A stretch of DNA of 42,465 nt from JAAYZQ01 sp034428935 (GCA_034428935.1 DAOUHB010000143.1:1-42465); one strand, 5' to 3'; shown: positions 32,939 to 41,352, numbered from the stretch's first letter. Notes: generated by a model from the letters alone, not told the origin. Program-made: numbers and translations.

Positions 32939-33547
32939 CTGTCCGCTGAACAGCTTCTTGAGGATGGGCACGGCAGCCTCGAAGGCGCGTGCCCGGTGAC
33001 TGATCCGGTTCTTGACCTCGGGCGGCAGCTCGGCCATTGTCTTGCCCCCGGTGCCATCCACGAGGAAGACCGGATCGTAGCCAAAGCCGTGCTCCCCCCG
33101 GGGCTCGTAGCCGATGTGGCCTTGGCAGCGACCCTCGGCCGTCTCCAGGCGCCCGCCAGGCAGGGCCACGGCGATGACACATCGAAAGCGCGCCGAGCGG
33201 CCGGCGGGCGGCACGTCGTCCAGGGCGGCGAGGAGTTTCCGGTAACGGTCCGCGTCGCTGGTTCCGGGCCCGGCGTACCGGGCCGAGCGGACGCCTGGCG
33301 CGCCGCCCAGGGCATCGACCTCCAGGCCCGAATCGTCGGCCAGGGTGGGCAGGCCCGAGGCCGAGGCGTAGGCCCGGGCCTTCAGGACGGCGTTTTCCTC
33401 AAAGGTCTCCCCCGACTCGACCACGTCGAGAGCGATGCCTTCCTGCGCGGGGTAGGTAAGCTCTATGGGGAGTGCCGCGCCGTCCAGCAGCTCCTCGTAC
33501 TCGCGCAGCTTGCCCGGATTGTTCGTGGCGATCAGCAATTTGCCCAT
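32933..33547 (-). CDS. rdgB: XTP/dITP pyrophosphatase (RdgB/HAM1)
   Basis: 204 residues. The enzyme removes deaminated purine nucleotides (dITP, XTP) from the pool. Motifs: ATNNPGKLREYEELL at the N-terminus (substrate loop), ESGETFEENAVLKA, LADDSGLEVDALGGAPGVRSARYAG and the C-terminal GFGYDPVF and SHRARAF. Length and motif order are standard. ATG follows GAGGAG by six bases and has a strong promoter. Confidence 0.96.
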   Translation of the reverse strand: MGKLLIATNNPGKLREYEELLDGAALPIELTYPAQEGIALDVVESGETFEENAVLKARAYASASGLPTLADDSGLEVDALGGAPGVRSARYAGPGTSDADRYRKLLAALDDVPPAGRSARFRCVIAVALPGGRLETAEGRCQGHIGYEPRGEHGFGYDPVFLVDGTGGKTMAELPPEVKNRISHRARAFEAAVPILKKLFSGQD

Positions 33548-33588
33548 GTCTGCTCCTCGTACAGGTGTGGTGGGGCCTGCCCCGACGG

Positions 33589-33617
33589 ATTATAGCCGAG
33601 TTCGCCGCCCGGTGCAA
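33589..33617 (-). promoter_or_regulatory. Sigma70-type promoter of rdgB
   Basis: On the minus strand, TTGCAC (33612-33617), a 17-bp spacer and perfect TATAAT (33589-33594), about 42 bp before the rdgB ATG. Confidence 0.7.
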
Positions 33618-33694
33618 GGCCATGCCCCGGGCTCGGGGGCTGTCGACACGGTGGAGGGCCGGCAGACACCTCCCGGCCCCACCCAGCGGGCCAT

Positions 33695-33723
33695 TTGCCA
33701 TCCGTGCCTGCCTTGGGTACAAT
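33695..33723 (+). promoter_or_regulatory. Sigma70-type promoter of the DUF4446 gene
   Basis: TTGCCA (33695-33700), a 17-bp spacer and TACAAT (33718-33723), 34 bp before the GTG at 33758. Confidence 0.65.
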
Positions 33724-33757
33724 AGCGGGCAGACCGCCAAAGGCGACGAGGTGAAAC

Positions 33758-34261
33758 GTGGCCATAATTCAAAGCCTGTTCAATTCGTACGAGGGAATCG
33801 TGGCCGTCGTGGCCCTCGGGCTGGGCATTGTGGCCCTGCTGATCGGGCTGATCTTGCTCGCCCGCCAGCAGCGCATGCTGCGCCAGTACCGGGAGCTGAC
33901 GACGGGCACATCCGGGGGCAACCTGGAAGCGCTCCTCAACGACCACGTCGCGCGCGTCCGCGAGACGGCCACTCGCCTCGACGACGTCGACCAACTGGCG
34001 CGGCGACTGGAGAAGGCAGGATACTTCAGCCTGCAACACCTGGGCGTGGTGCGCTTTAATCCGTTTCAGGATACCGGCAGCGATCAGAGCTTTGCCATCT
34101 CGCTCGTGGACGGCCACGGCAACGGCGTCGTCCTCTCGAGCCTGCACGGCCGCGACGCCACCCGCGTCTATGCCAAGCCCTTGAAGCGCTGGGAATCGAC
34201 CTACTCGCTGACGGACGAGGAGAAGCAAGCCATCGCCCTGGCCTACCAGAAGCGCTCATAG
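33758..34261 (+). CDS. DUF4446 family membrane-anchored protein
   Basis: 167 residues. One N-terminal membrane helix at about 13-36 is followed by a short coiled coil and a compact C-terminal domain with the family phrase GVVRFNPFQDTGSDQSFAISLVD and SSLHGRDATRVYAKP, which defines DUF4446. The GTG at 33758 has GAGGTG five bases upstream. Function unknown; homologues often sit near chromosome-segregation or shape genes, and here a bactofilin follows. Confidence 0.9.
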   Translation: MAIIQSLFNSYEGIVAVVALGLGIVALLIGLILLARQQRMLRQYRELTTGTSGGNLEALLNDHVARVRETATRLDDVDQLARRLEKAGYFSLQHLGVVRFNPFQDTGSDQSFAISLVDGHGNGVVLSSLHGRDATRVYAKPLKRWESTYSLTDEEKQAIALAYQKRS

Positions 34262-34290
34262 TTGACAAATCATGGGGCCAATGCTATAGT
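34262..34290 (+). promoter_or_regulatory. Sigma70-type promoter of the bactofilin gene
   Basis: Consensus TTGACA (34262-34267), a 17-bp spacer and TATAGT (34285-34290). The -35 begins immediately after the DUF4446 stop. It is one of three promoters in the window with an A at the fourth -35 position. Confidence 0.7.
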
Positions 34291-34340
34291 AGCCCTGGTT
34301 CATGCTGTACTCAGCAGGCAACTCGCACAAGGAGCGACCC

Positions 34341-34769
34341 GTGTTCGGACGAGAAAAGCAGCCGGTCCCTCTGGACCGCATCGAAGTGACCGTCGGACCC
34401 ACCGCCAACTTTAACGGCGACCTGGTGTGCGACGGCATCGTCAAGATCGACGGCATCTTCCAGGGCAGCATCAAGACAGTGAGCAACGTCATCATCAGCG
34501 AAAAGGCCCGGGTGGACGCCAACATCGAGGCACAGAACATCTCTGTGTCGGGCCAGGCCAAGGGCACCATGGTAGCCAAAGGCCGCCTGGAGATCCTGTC
34601 CACCGGCCGGGTGTGGGCCGACGTCACGGTCAGCAGCTTCTTGCTGGATGACGGCGGCAAGCTGCACGGTGCGCTGCAGATGTTTGGCACCGGCCCCGAG
34701 CCCCAGTCCTTTGACGTTCCCTCCCTTCGCCGCGAGTTGCCGGGCGAAGGGGAACCTGCCCTCGACTAG
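34341..34769 (+). CDS. Bactofilin (polymer-forming cytoskeletal protein)
   Basis: 142 residues. The core is the bactofilin beta-helix, with repeating short strands and glycines such as FNGDLVCDGIVKIDG, GSIKTVSNVIISEKARVDA, and GTMVAKGRLEILSTGRVWADV. The GTG at 34341 follows AAGGAG by seven bases; the ATG at 34302 is only about 12 bases after the promoter -10 and lacks a ribosome-binding site. Bactofilins assemble nucleotide-free filaments for shape and polarity. A strong stem-loop follows. Confidence 0.93.
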   Translation: MFGREKQPVPLDRIEVTVGPTANFNGDLVCDGIVKIDGIFQGSIKTVSNVIISEKARVDANIEAQNISVSGQAKGTMVAKGRLEILSTGRVWADVTVSSFLLDDGGKLHGALQMFGTGPEPQSFDVPSLRRELPGEGEPALD

Positions 34770-34796
34770 CCGCAGGCGCCCCCACCTTTAGACCCA

Positions 34797-34830
34797 GCCG
34801 GTGCCTCACGATGGGACGTGAGGCACCGGC
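34797..34830 (+). terminator. Stem-loop after bactofilin
   Basis: A perfect 13-bp stem, GCCGGTGCCTCAC (34797-34809) with GTGAGGCACCGGC (34818-34830), around an 8-base loop. No U-run directly follows, but its strength and position argue for termination or 3'-end protection. Confidence 0.6.
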
Positions 34831-34859
34831 CCGATCAAGCGTCTACCCCCTCCTCTTTG

Positions 34860-35015
34860 TTACGGCAGCCACCAGTCGGAGGGCTTGTCGTCCTTCTCGC
34901 TGGCGGGCACGCGCACCGGCTCGCCGCCGCTTTCTGACACAAAGTAGGGATCCCGGCCCCCCTGGTAGCCGCCGATGAGGAATTTGCCCTGTTTCCAGGC
35001 GGCGATCAGGCACGC
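34860..35015 (-). pseudogene. C-terminal remnant of an unidentified gene
   Basis: The 331-bp gap between bactofilin and the next gene contains a minus-strand frame of 51 codons bounded upstream by TAA and ending in TAA at 34860. It has no ATG and no ribosome-binding site at its start. The translation looks protein-like, with AWKQGKFLIGGYQGG and an ending SDWWLP, and does not resemble its neighbours. I read it as the surviving end of a gene whose front part has been deleted, though a misread short gene is possible. The rest of the gap holds only a stem-loop and a promoter. Confidence 0.45.
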
Positions 35016-35041
35016 TTACGGACTAACCGGCGCAATCCTGG

Positions 35042-35070
35042 TTGACGCCTGGGCGTGCTTGGGGTATACT
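35042..35070 (+). promoter_or_regulatory. Sigma70-type promoter of the deacetylase-like gene
   Basis: TTGACG (35042-35047), a 17-bp spacer and TATACT (35065-35070), 30 bp before the ATG at 35101. Confidence 0.65.
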
Positions 35071-35100
35071 CCTGACAGGACAAGCGAAAGGAGGAGCGCG

Positions 35101-36141
35101 ATGCCGACAGGAGTTGTCTACGATCCCGTCTACCTGGAGCACAACCTGCGGGGGCACCCGGAGAACCAGCAACGTCTCAAATCGATCGTACGCGTTCTGC
35201 AGGAGCAAGGCATGTGGCAGCGCCTGGCACCCATCGAGCCGGCGCCCGCCTCGCCCGAGCGCCTCTACCGGGCCCACGAGCCCCACTACGTGGAGCAGGT
35301 GCAGAGCCTGGCGGCGCGCGGCGGCGGTCACCTGGACATGGACACCTACGTCTGCGACGGCTCCTACGACGCCGCCCTCATGGCCGCCGGCGGGCTGGTG
35401 GAGGCCACGCGCGCCGTCCTGGACGGCGAGGTAGACAACGCCTTTGCCCTGGTCCGCCCTCCCGGGCACCACGCCCTGCGCAGCCGGGGTATGGGCTTCT
35501 GCCTCTTTAACAACGTGGCCGTGGCCGCCCACTATGCCCTGGCGGAGCGCAACCTGGATCGGGTGCTCATCTTTGATTTCGACGTGCACCACGGCAACGG
35601 GACCCAGGCCGAGTTCGAAGCGGACCCGGCGACGCTCTACATTTCGACCCACCAGTACCCCCACTACCCGGGCACAGGCTACTGGAACGAAACGGGGCGC
35701 GGCGACGGTGAGGGCAGCGTCGTCAACGTCCCCCTGGGGGGCGGCGTCGGCGACGAGGGCTTTGCCCGGATCATGGCCGAGATCGTGGAGCCGGTTTCCT
35801 GGCGCTTTCAGCCGCAGCTCATCCTCGTGTCGGCCGGCTACGATGCCCACTGGGACGATCCCCTGGCCTACATGCAGCTCTCCATCGAGGGCTACACGCG
35901 CATCGCCCGGGCAGTAAAACAACTGGCCGAGGAGCTATGCGAGGGAAGGCTGGTAATTACGCTGGAGGGAGGCTACCACCTGGAGGCGCTGTCCTTCTCG
36001 GTGCTGAACACCTTTGCCGTGCTCCTGGGCGACGAGGATTGGAAGATACGCGACCCCCTGGGGCCCTCACCCCGCGCCGAGCGCTCCGTGGACGACGTCA
36101 TCCAGCGCGTGCGCCAGGTGCACGGGCTGACGCGCCCCTGA
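35101..36141 (+). CDS. Histone deacetylase / acetylpolyamine amidohydrolase family protein
   Basis: 346 residues of the zinc-dependent deacetylase superfamily. Family motifs are RPPGHHA (active-site histidines), FNNVAVAAHYA, DFDVHHGNGTQ (zinc ligands Asp and His), YPHYPGTG, SAGYDAHWDD (third zinc ligand) and the C-terminal LEGGYHLEAL. The ATG at 35101 follows AAAGGAGGAG; the longer open frame includes the promoter and is not used. In bacteria these enzymes act on acetylated small molecules, acetyl-CoA synthetase or polyamines; the substrate here cannot be told. Confidence 0.93.
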   Translation: MPTGVVYDPVYLEHNLRGHPENQQRLKSIVRVLQEQGMWQRLAPIEPAPASPERLYRAHEPHYVEQVQSLAARGGGHLDMDTYVCDGSYDAALMAAGGLVEATRAVLDGEVDNAFALVRPPGHHALRSRGMGFCLFNNVAVAAHYALAERNLDRVLIFDFDVHHGNGTQAEFEADPATLYISTHQYPHYPGTGYWNETGRGDGEGSVVNVPLGGGVGDEGFARIMAEIVEPVSWRFQPQLILVSAGYDAHWDDPLAYMQLSIEGYTRIARAVKQLAEELCEGRLVITLEGGYHLEALSFSVLNTFAVLLGDEDWKIRDPLGPSPRAERSVDDVIQRVRQVHGLTRP

Positions 36142-36265
36142 GGCACGGCCACCTGTTTGTGGCAGTTCGCGCTCTCCGCGCTCCCGGCAGAGCACACGGG
36201 CACTCATGGCGGATGACACAAGAACAACGGATTTGGAATGGAACGGATGGTGTGCGCGCAGAGCG

Positions 36266-37102
36266 TTAGAGGGAACTGGAGCTGGCGTCCTCGGACAGGA
36301 TGCGCCAGCCGTGGGAGTAGACGTTAAAGCTCTTGCCGCGCACGTAGCCCAGCAGGGTGCAGTTCAGGGCGTCGGCCATCTCCACGGCGAGGGAGGTTGG
36401 TGACGAGATGGAGGCCATGACGGGCAGGCCCAGGCGCACGCCCTTGGCCACCATGTCGTAGCTCGCCCGGCCGGTGCAGAGCAGGACCTTGTCATTGAGG
36501 GGGATACCCCGCAGCAGGCAGTAGCCCGTCGCCTTGTCCACGGCATTGTGACGGCCAATGTCCTCACACACGACAATAACCCGGCCGTGCCCGTCGAACA
36601 GGGCGGCGGCGTGGATGCCGCCGGCTGCCCGGTAGGCCGCCTGCTGGCGCGTGATCTGGCCCAGCAGCGGCGGGATGGCCTTGGCGCGCATCCGAACGTC
36701 GCCCTTGATCGGCGACAGGTCCTGGATGAGGTCGGCGGCCCCGGCGCGGCCGCAGCCCGAGCGGATCAACTGGGCCACCTCTCGCCCGTCCCAATTGTTC
36801 GTCACGCCGGGCAGTAGGGTCACGTCCACCCGGTTGCGGGAATAGTCCATGGCATCGCCCTCGGCGCTCTCGCCGGGCGCGACGCGGCCGCAGTGGCGTA
36901 TCAGCCCGATGTCCCACAGGTCTCGGACCAGGCCCTCGCCCAGGCAAAAGCCTGCGGCCAGCTCTTTTTCCATGCCCGGAGTCCGCATGAGGACCGCCAC
37001 CGACTTCTCGTTGATGCGGATCTCCAGGGGCTCCTCGACGACGACCGCGCCCTCGACGACCTGCTCCCGGCCGCCGTCCAGGCGCCTGATGCGCCACGGC
37101 AT
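36266..37102 (-). CDS. fdhD: Formate dehydrogenase sulphurtransferase accessory protein FdhD
   Basis: 278 residues from ATG 37102, which has GAAGG six bases upstream and gives the normal family length; a TTG at 37156 would add 18 residues. FdhD passes sulphur to the molybdenum cofactor so that formate dehydrogenase becomes active. Motifs include EEPLEIRIN, CEDIGRHNAVDKA and TGRASYDMVAK. The cysteine loop is RSGCGRAG: C117 (the equivalent of the key cysteine) is present, but the second cysteine of the usual CGxCG is Ala120. No formate dehydrogenase gene is in the window. It lies downstream of the LCP gene on the same strand and converges on the deacetylase gene. Confidence 0.92.
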   Translation of the reverse strand: MPWRIRRLDGGREQVVEGAVVVEEPLEIRINEKSVAVLMRTPGMEKELAAGFCLGEGLVRDLWDIGLIRHCGRVAPGESAEGDAMDYSRNRVDVTLLPGVTNNWDGREVAQLIRSGCGRAGAADLIQDLSPIKGDVRMRAKAIPPLLGQITRQQAAYRAAGGIHAAALFDGHGRVIVVCEDIGRHNAVDKATGYCLLRGIPLNDKVLLCTGRASYDMVAKGVRLGLPVMASISSPTSLAVEMADALNCTLLGYVRGKSFNVYSHGWRILSEDASSSSL

Positions 37103-37179
37103 CAGGCCGCCTTCTGTCTTTGGCTCTGCTTCGTAGGGGTGGCGATAGCGTTTCAACGGTCTCTATAGCATCGAGCGAT

Positions 37180-38700
37180 CTAGGGAAGCGTCAAAAAGTC
37201 CTGGCCGACGACGATACGGATGTCGATCTGGCTGCGCAGGTTAGGGCTGTGTCGCACGTTCTCGGGACTCACGTGGAAGTACTCGATAAGCTTCTCCAGG
37301 GTGAACGTCTTGCCCGTATAGTCGACCAACACCGTGGCCGAATAGTCCAGCCGGTCGGCGTCGCCGAACTCGACCACCTGGTAGCCCTGTTCCATGAGAA
37401 TGGCCGCCACGCGGGCCGCAAAGTTGGGCTCCGACGTGCCGTTCTGCACGGCGATGCGGGCCCCCTCCTCGGCCAGGCGTGCCAGGTCCTGGATGTCGTC
37501 GGGGGCCAGGGTCGGCGTGGGCGAGGGCGCCGCCGGCGCGGCCGTGGCAACCGGGGCCAGGGCCTCGCTGTAGAACATGTCGGCCACCGCCGCGTGGATC
37601 AGGTCCCACTTGGGCAATTGGACGGCCGCCCCTGAAGGAGTGCGGTAGCCGTACACCATGGGCTTCTGAATGACAAGCTGCCGGATGTTGGACAGGTCGA
37701 TCTGGGGCCCCAGGGCAGCCAGCTCGAGCATCTCGTCCGACTTCATATCAGTTTTCACCATGTTGCCCATGGTCACGATGAGGCTGGGCAGCTTGGTGAC
37801 AATGTTGAGATTCTTGAGCGCCTTTTCGCGGATGGCCAGCAAGATGAGCTGCTGGCGCGCCGCCCGGTCAAAGTCGCTGGTGCTCATGCGCGAGCGGGCG
37901 TATTGCAGGGCACGCTCGCCGTCCATGGACTGCAAGCCAGGATCGAAATGGACGGTGCCCATCGCATATGGGTCGCCCGGTTTGGGCATGGGATACATGG
38001 TGTCATGCAAGGTCCTGGGTACGTCGACCTCGATCCCCCCCAGCGTATCGACGACTTTTTGAAAGCCGGCGAAATCGATCATGATATAGTAGTCGATGGG
38101 GATGCCAAAGTTGGTCTCGATGGTATGCTTGAGCAGGGAAGGGCCGCCGCCCGGATAGCTTATGGAGTATCCCCTTGGGTTGGCGGCATTGATCCGGTCC
38201 TCTCCCAGGCCGGGGATGGTGAGATACAGGTCGCGCGGGATGGACATCATGCCCGCTTCCTTGTTCACCGGGTCGATGGTGACGACGATCATGGTGTCGG
38301 TGCGGTACGCCCAGCTCTCGCCGTTCCGACGGTCGATGCCCACCAACAGAATGTTGATGCGCTCCTCGGCGCTGGCCGGGGCCACAGGTGGTTGGTAGAC
38401 GAGCTCGGTCTGGCCCGGCACGGCGGTCATCTCGGGCAGCACCGGCGGGGGCTCGAGCTCTTCGATCTCTTCTTCGGCAACTGCCTCGGGGGCGCGGATG
38501 GATGGCAGTTGCACGACAGGGATAGCTGGGAGGTCGGCATTGGCCACGATCGTGCGGACCGTGACGTAAAAGAGGTAACCGGAGTACAATCCCCCGATCA
38601 CAAACACCACCAGGAAAAGGCCGATCAAGACTTTGAGCCAGCGGGGAGGTTGGCTGTGCCCCTTTGGCAAGTTACGCTTTTCGGCGACTATAATGCCCAA
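37180..38700 (-). CDS. LytR-CpsA-Psr (LCP) family cell-wall polymer ligase with LytR_C domain
   Basis: 506 residues. A membrane helix near residues 22-45 anchors the protein; a Pro/Glu-rich spacer follows. The LCP catalytic domain starts at RINILLVGIDRR and contains SIPRDLYLTIPG, EDRINAANP, and RALQYARSRMSTSDFDRAARQQ, with the arginines that bind polyprenyl pyrophosphate. A Pro/Ala/Thr linker leads to a LytR_C domain (IAVQNGTSEPNFAARVA). Such proteins attach anionic polymers or polysaccharides to peptidoglycan. The start chosen is TTG 38700, five bases after GGAGGAG; the frame stays open to 38757 but without a ribosome site. Confidence 0.92.
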   Translation of the reverse strand: MGIIVAEKRNLPKGHSQPPRWLKVLIGLFLVVFVIGGLYSGYLFYVTVRTIVANADLPAIPVVQLPSIRAPEAVAEEEIEELEPPPVLPEMTAVPGQTELVYQPPVAPASAEERINILLVGIDRRNGESWAYRTDTMIVVTIDPVNKEAGMMSIPRDLYLTIPGLGEDRINAANPRGYSISYPGGGPSLLKHTIETNFGIPIDYYIMIDFAGFQKVVDTLGGIEVDVPRTLHDTMYPMPKPGDPYAMGTVHFDPGLQSMDGERALQYARSRMSTSDFDRAARQQLILLAIREKALKNLNIVTKLPSLIVTMGNMVKTDMKSDEMLELAALGPQIDLSNIRQLVIQKPMVYGYRTPSGAAVQLPKWDLIHAAVADMFYSEALAPVATAAPAAPSPTPTLAPDDIQDLARLAEEGARIAVQNGTSEPNFAARVAAILMEQGYQVVEFGDADRLDYSATVLVDYTGKTFTLEKLIEYFHVSPENVRHSPNLRSQIDIRIVVGQDFLTLP

Positions 38701-38780
38701 AAAAACTCCTCCAGAAGGCCCAGCTCCCTTCCGCGGGTGCTGGCCACGGGTTTGCACAAGGTCAAGCGGGCGTGAGAGGG

Positions 38781-38808
38781 ATTATACCATATTTTTCCCG
38801 GGATGCAA
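38781..38808 (-). promoter_or_regulatory. Sigma70-type promoter of the LCP gene
   Basis: On the minus strand, TTGCAT (38803-38808), a 16-bp spacer and perfect TATAAT (38781-38786), about 80 bp before the start codon. Confidence 0.65.
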
Positions 38809-38858
38809 ATTGCGAGGCGACAGTCCCCGATCATTGATTCTTCTGGATTCAGGGTCCG

Positions 38859-38887
38859 TTGCCTGCGAGCGGAATTCGTGGTATACT
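38859..38887 (+). promoter_or_regulatory. Sigma70-type promoter of the acidic-protein gene
   Basis: TTGCCT (38859-38864), a 17-bp spacer and TATACT (38882-38887), 64 bp before the GTG at 38952. Confidence 0.65.
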
Positions 38888-38951
38888 GCGGGTGCGATGT
38901 TGCCCACGACGACGAGGCCAGGATCCGACTTTTTGCCTGTGGAGGTGAATC

Positions 38952-39671
38952 GTGAGCGCGATGCCATCCAATCTGCCGGTAAACCAGTTGATGGGTCTGA
39001 TCCGAATGCTGCCGCCCGAGGTCAAGCAGACGCTGGCCCAATTGCTGGCCCAGGAGCAAGGCCAGGCCGCCGCCCCGCGAGGCGACGACGAGGACCTCGA
39101 CCTCTGGGGAGAGGTCGAGGAGGATGACTGGGACGACGAGGATGAGGATTGGGACGAGGACGAGGAAGAAGAGTGGGATGAGGATGAGGGTCTCGACCGG
39201 CGTTCTCTCCTGGCCGCCGAGATCTTTGGTTACAGCTATGACCACTACGAGGACCATCTCGGCAACCTCCGCTTTGACGAGCTGATGCCCCGGCAGGTGG
39301 ACACCCTGGAGCGGGCCGAGCGCGAGAATTGGGACGACGCGCGCCTGGCGGCCACGCTCGATAGAGACGGCCAGGAAATCCCCTCACTGCGCGGTCTTTA
39401 CCGCCGCGCCGTGTCAATCGTCGACGCGCCCACCCCGGCCGAATCGTTCCGTCGCGGCGTCCGCTTTTCGATCCAGGATGCCCTGGAGGAGGGGCTGGAC
39501 GACGAAGAAGGCCTCGAGCGCCTTGTGGGTCAGATCTGTCACCGGGCCGCCGACCTGGGCTACCTCCTCGAGGTGTCGGGCGAGCCGCTGGCAGTCTATT
39601 CCGAGGAGCTGCGAGACCAGGAGGGCCTTTCTCCCTATTCGCCGCTGTCGGGGGAGCAGGCCGAAGGCTAG
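38952..39671 (+). CDS. Hypothetical protein with a Trp-spaced acidic tract
   Basis: 239 residues, not recognised. GTG follows GGAGGTG by five bases. The N-terminus (about 8-36) is a leucine-rich amphipathic helix. Residues about 45-80 are almost entirely Asp/Glu, interrupted by tryptophans roughly every 7-8 residues (DDWDDEDEDWDEDEE is part of it). A folded C-terminal part of about 150 residues follows, also acidic. A soluble adaptor or metal/cation-binding role can be imagined, but nothing shows it. The codons for the acidic tract include a perfect 10-bp inverted repeat (39095-39120). It stands 40 bp ahead of the CapA-like gene. Confidence 0.75.
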   Translation: MSAMPSNLPVNQLMGLIRMLPPEVKQTLAQLLAQEQGQAAAPRGDDEDLDLWGEVEEDDWDDEDEDWDEDEEEEWDEDEGLDRRSLLAAEIFGYSYDHYEDHLGNLRFDELMPRQVDTLERAERENWDDARLAATLDRDGQEIPSLRGLYRRAVSIVDAPTPAESFRRGVRFSIQDALEEGLDDEEGLERLVGQICHRAADLGYLLEVSGEPLAVYSEELRDQEGLSPYSPLSGEQAEG

Positions 39672-39711
39672 GCGGGAGAGCGTGCGGCGCCGCCGAAGGT
39701 CAGGGTAGACC

Positions 39712-41352
39712 GTGAAGGGACGTTTATTGCCATCGCTTCCATCGCGCCGCTGGCTCCTCCTGGGCATCATTGCCCTCGAGCTCGTCGCCTCGGCCATCGT
39801 CCTGCACTGGCTCCTGGCCTCCGAGACAGGCGAGGGACGGGCCGTTGCCGCCGTCCCCCGGCCCACGTCCAGCCCCACCGTGGTCTCTCTGGCGCCGAGC
39901 CTGCCCGACTCGCTGGTTGCCTCCATCATGGCCTGGCTCCACGACCGGGCCGAGCCCTGGCTGCCCGGCAGCGAAGGGGCCGGCCTGGCCGTCGACTGGC
40001 AGAGCGCCCGGGGCGCCCGGCCCGTGGCCGAGATGTTCCTCGTGCCCGCCGTCCCCCTGGCCTCCCTCCGCGAGGACCTGGCCTTTGACGACGTGCGCCG
40101 CGCCTGGCATGGCGAGGCAGCCGGCCGGTTCCTGGTGCCCGATACAGCCGTCGCCGCCCTCGATTCGCTCCTGGGCCCCCGAGCCGCCCAGGCGGCCGTC
40201 GAGATCGTGCCCGCCGGCGAGCTCGTTCCGCGCCTGGAGCAGCAGCCCGAGGCGACGGCCATCCTGCCCTTTGACGAGCTCCAACCCCGGCTCAAGCCCC
40301 TGTCCGTCGACGGGCTTTTCATCCTGGATCGCGGCCTGGATGAGGCTCGCTGGCCCTTGCGGGCCGTCGTGTGGGCCGGTGGGCCTGCCGGCTGGGAGGA
40401 GGAGCTGGCCGCGGCGCTGGAGCAGAGGGGCATGGATAGCAACCGGCACCTGGATCGCCTCACGGTCCTGGCCATGACCGGCGTCACGGCCATGGCCCGC
40501 GGCGTGGCCCTGGAGATAGAAGCCCGTGGCGACCCGGGCTGGCCAGCGCGCGGGCTGGCGGGGCTGCTGTCGGCCGCCGACCTGACCCACGTCAGCAACG
40601 AGGTATCGTTCATGCCCGGCTGCCAGGCCAGCGCCGAGAGCCCCGCCTTCTGCTCCAGCCCGGAGTACATGGAGGTTCTGCGCCTGGTGGGCACCGACGT
40701 GGTGGAGCTGACGGGCAATCACAACCTCGACTTTGGCGGCACGTACGCCCTCCAGTCGCTGGATCTCTATGCCGAGGAAGGCATGGCCACCTTTGGCGGC
40801 GGGCGCGACGCAGCGGCCGCGAGCCAGCCGCTCATCGTGACCCACAACGGCAACCGCCTGGCATTCCTGGGCTACAACCAGTTCGGCCCCGATTATGCCC
40901 TGGCCGGCCCCGCCTCGCCGGGAGCCGCCTCCTTTTCCCTGGCCGCCGTCCAGGCCGGCGTGGCCGAGGCGCGCCGCCAGGCCGACCTGGTGTTCGTCAA
41001 CGTCCAGTACACCGAGGCTTACCAGGCGGAGCCACTGCCCGAGCAGGTGGCCGACTTTCGGGCCATCGCGGACGCCGGCGCCGACGTCGTCACGGGCAGC
41101 CAGGCACACCAACCCCAGCACGTCGAGCTGCACGGCGGCAAGCCCATCTTTTACGGGCTGGGGAACCTCTTTTTCGATCAGACCTGGTCGCCGGCCACGC
41201 GACAAAGCCTGATCGTCCGCCATTACGTTTACCAGGGACGCCTGCTGTCCGTCGAGATCCTGCCCACGGCCATGGACGGAGACTACCAGCCCACCCTGGC
41301 CGAGGGCCAGGAGCGCGACGAGATCCTGCGCACCGTCCTACCGATGCGATAA
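39712..41352 (+). CDS. CapA-like metallophosphoesterase-fold protein with N-terminal binding-protein-like domain
   Basis: 546 residues. A single N-terminal membrane helix (about 13-35) is followed by a domain at about 55-225 that reads like half of a substrate-binding protein (LVPAVPLASLREDLAFDDVRRAW, then AILPFDELQPRLKPLSVDG). The C-terminal half is the PGA_cap/CapA fold: SNEVSF, TGNHNLDFGG (335-342) and FYGLGNLFFDQ are clear. The usual opening GDV-M--R, with its metal-binding Asp, reads TGVTAMARG (256-264), so Asp is replaced by Val. It may still bind a polymer but catalysis is uncertain. GTG start with AGGG upstream; its stop overlaps the groL terminator. Confidence 0.82.
   Translation: MKGRLLPSLPSRRWLLLGIIALELVASAIVLHWLLASETGEGRAVAAVPRPTSSPTVVSLAPSLPDSLVASIMAWLHDRAEPWLPGSEGAGLAVDWQSARGARPVAEMFLVPAVPLASLREDLAFDDVRRAWHGEAAGRFLVPDTAVAALDSLLGPRAAQAAVEIVPAGELVPRLEQQPEATAILPFDELQPRLKPLSVDGLFILDRGLDEARWPLRAVVWAGGPAGWEEELAAALEQRGMDSNRHLDRLTVLAMTGVTAMARGVALEIEARGDPGWPARGLAGLLSAADLTHVSNEVSFMPGCQASAESPAFCSSPEYMEVLRLVGTDVVELTGNHNLDFGGTYALQSLDLYAEEGMATFGGGRDAAAASQPLIVTHNGNRLAFLGYNQFGPDYALAGPASPGAASFSLAAVQAGVAEARRQADLVFVNVQYTEAYQAEPLPEQVADFRAIADAGADVVTGSQAHQPQHVELHGGKPIFYGLGNLFFDQTWSPATRQSLIVRHYVYQGRLLSVEILPTAMDGDYQPTLAEGQERDEILRTVLPMR

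Noticed and set aside
37157..37220. Separate promoter for fdhD
   Set aside because: TTGACG and TATAGA are present on the minus strand but 21 bp apart, too far for a sigma70 promoter; fdhD probably relies on the LCP transcript.
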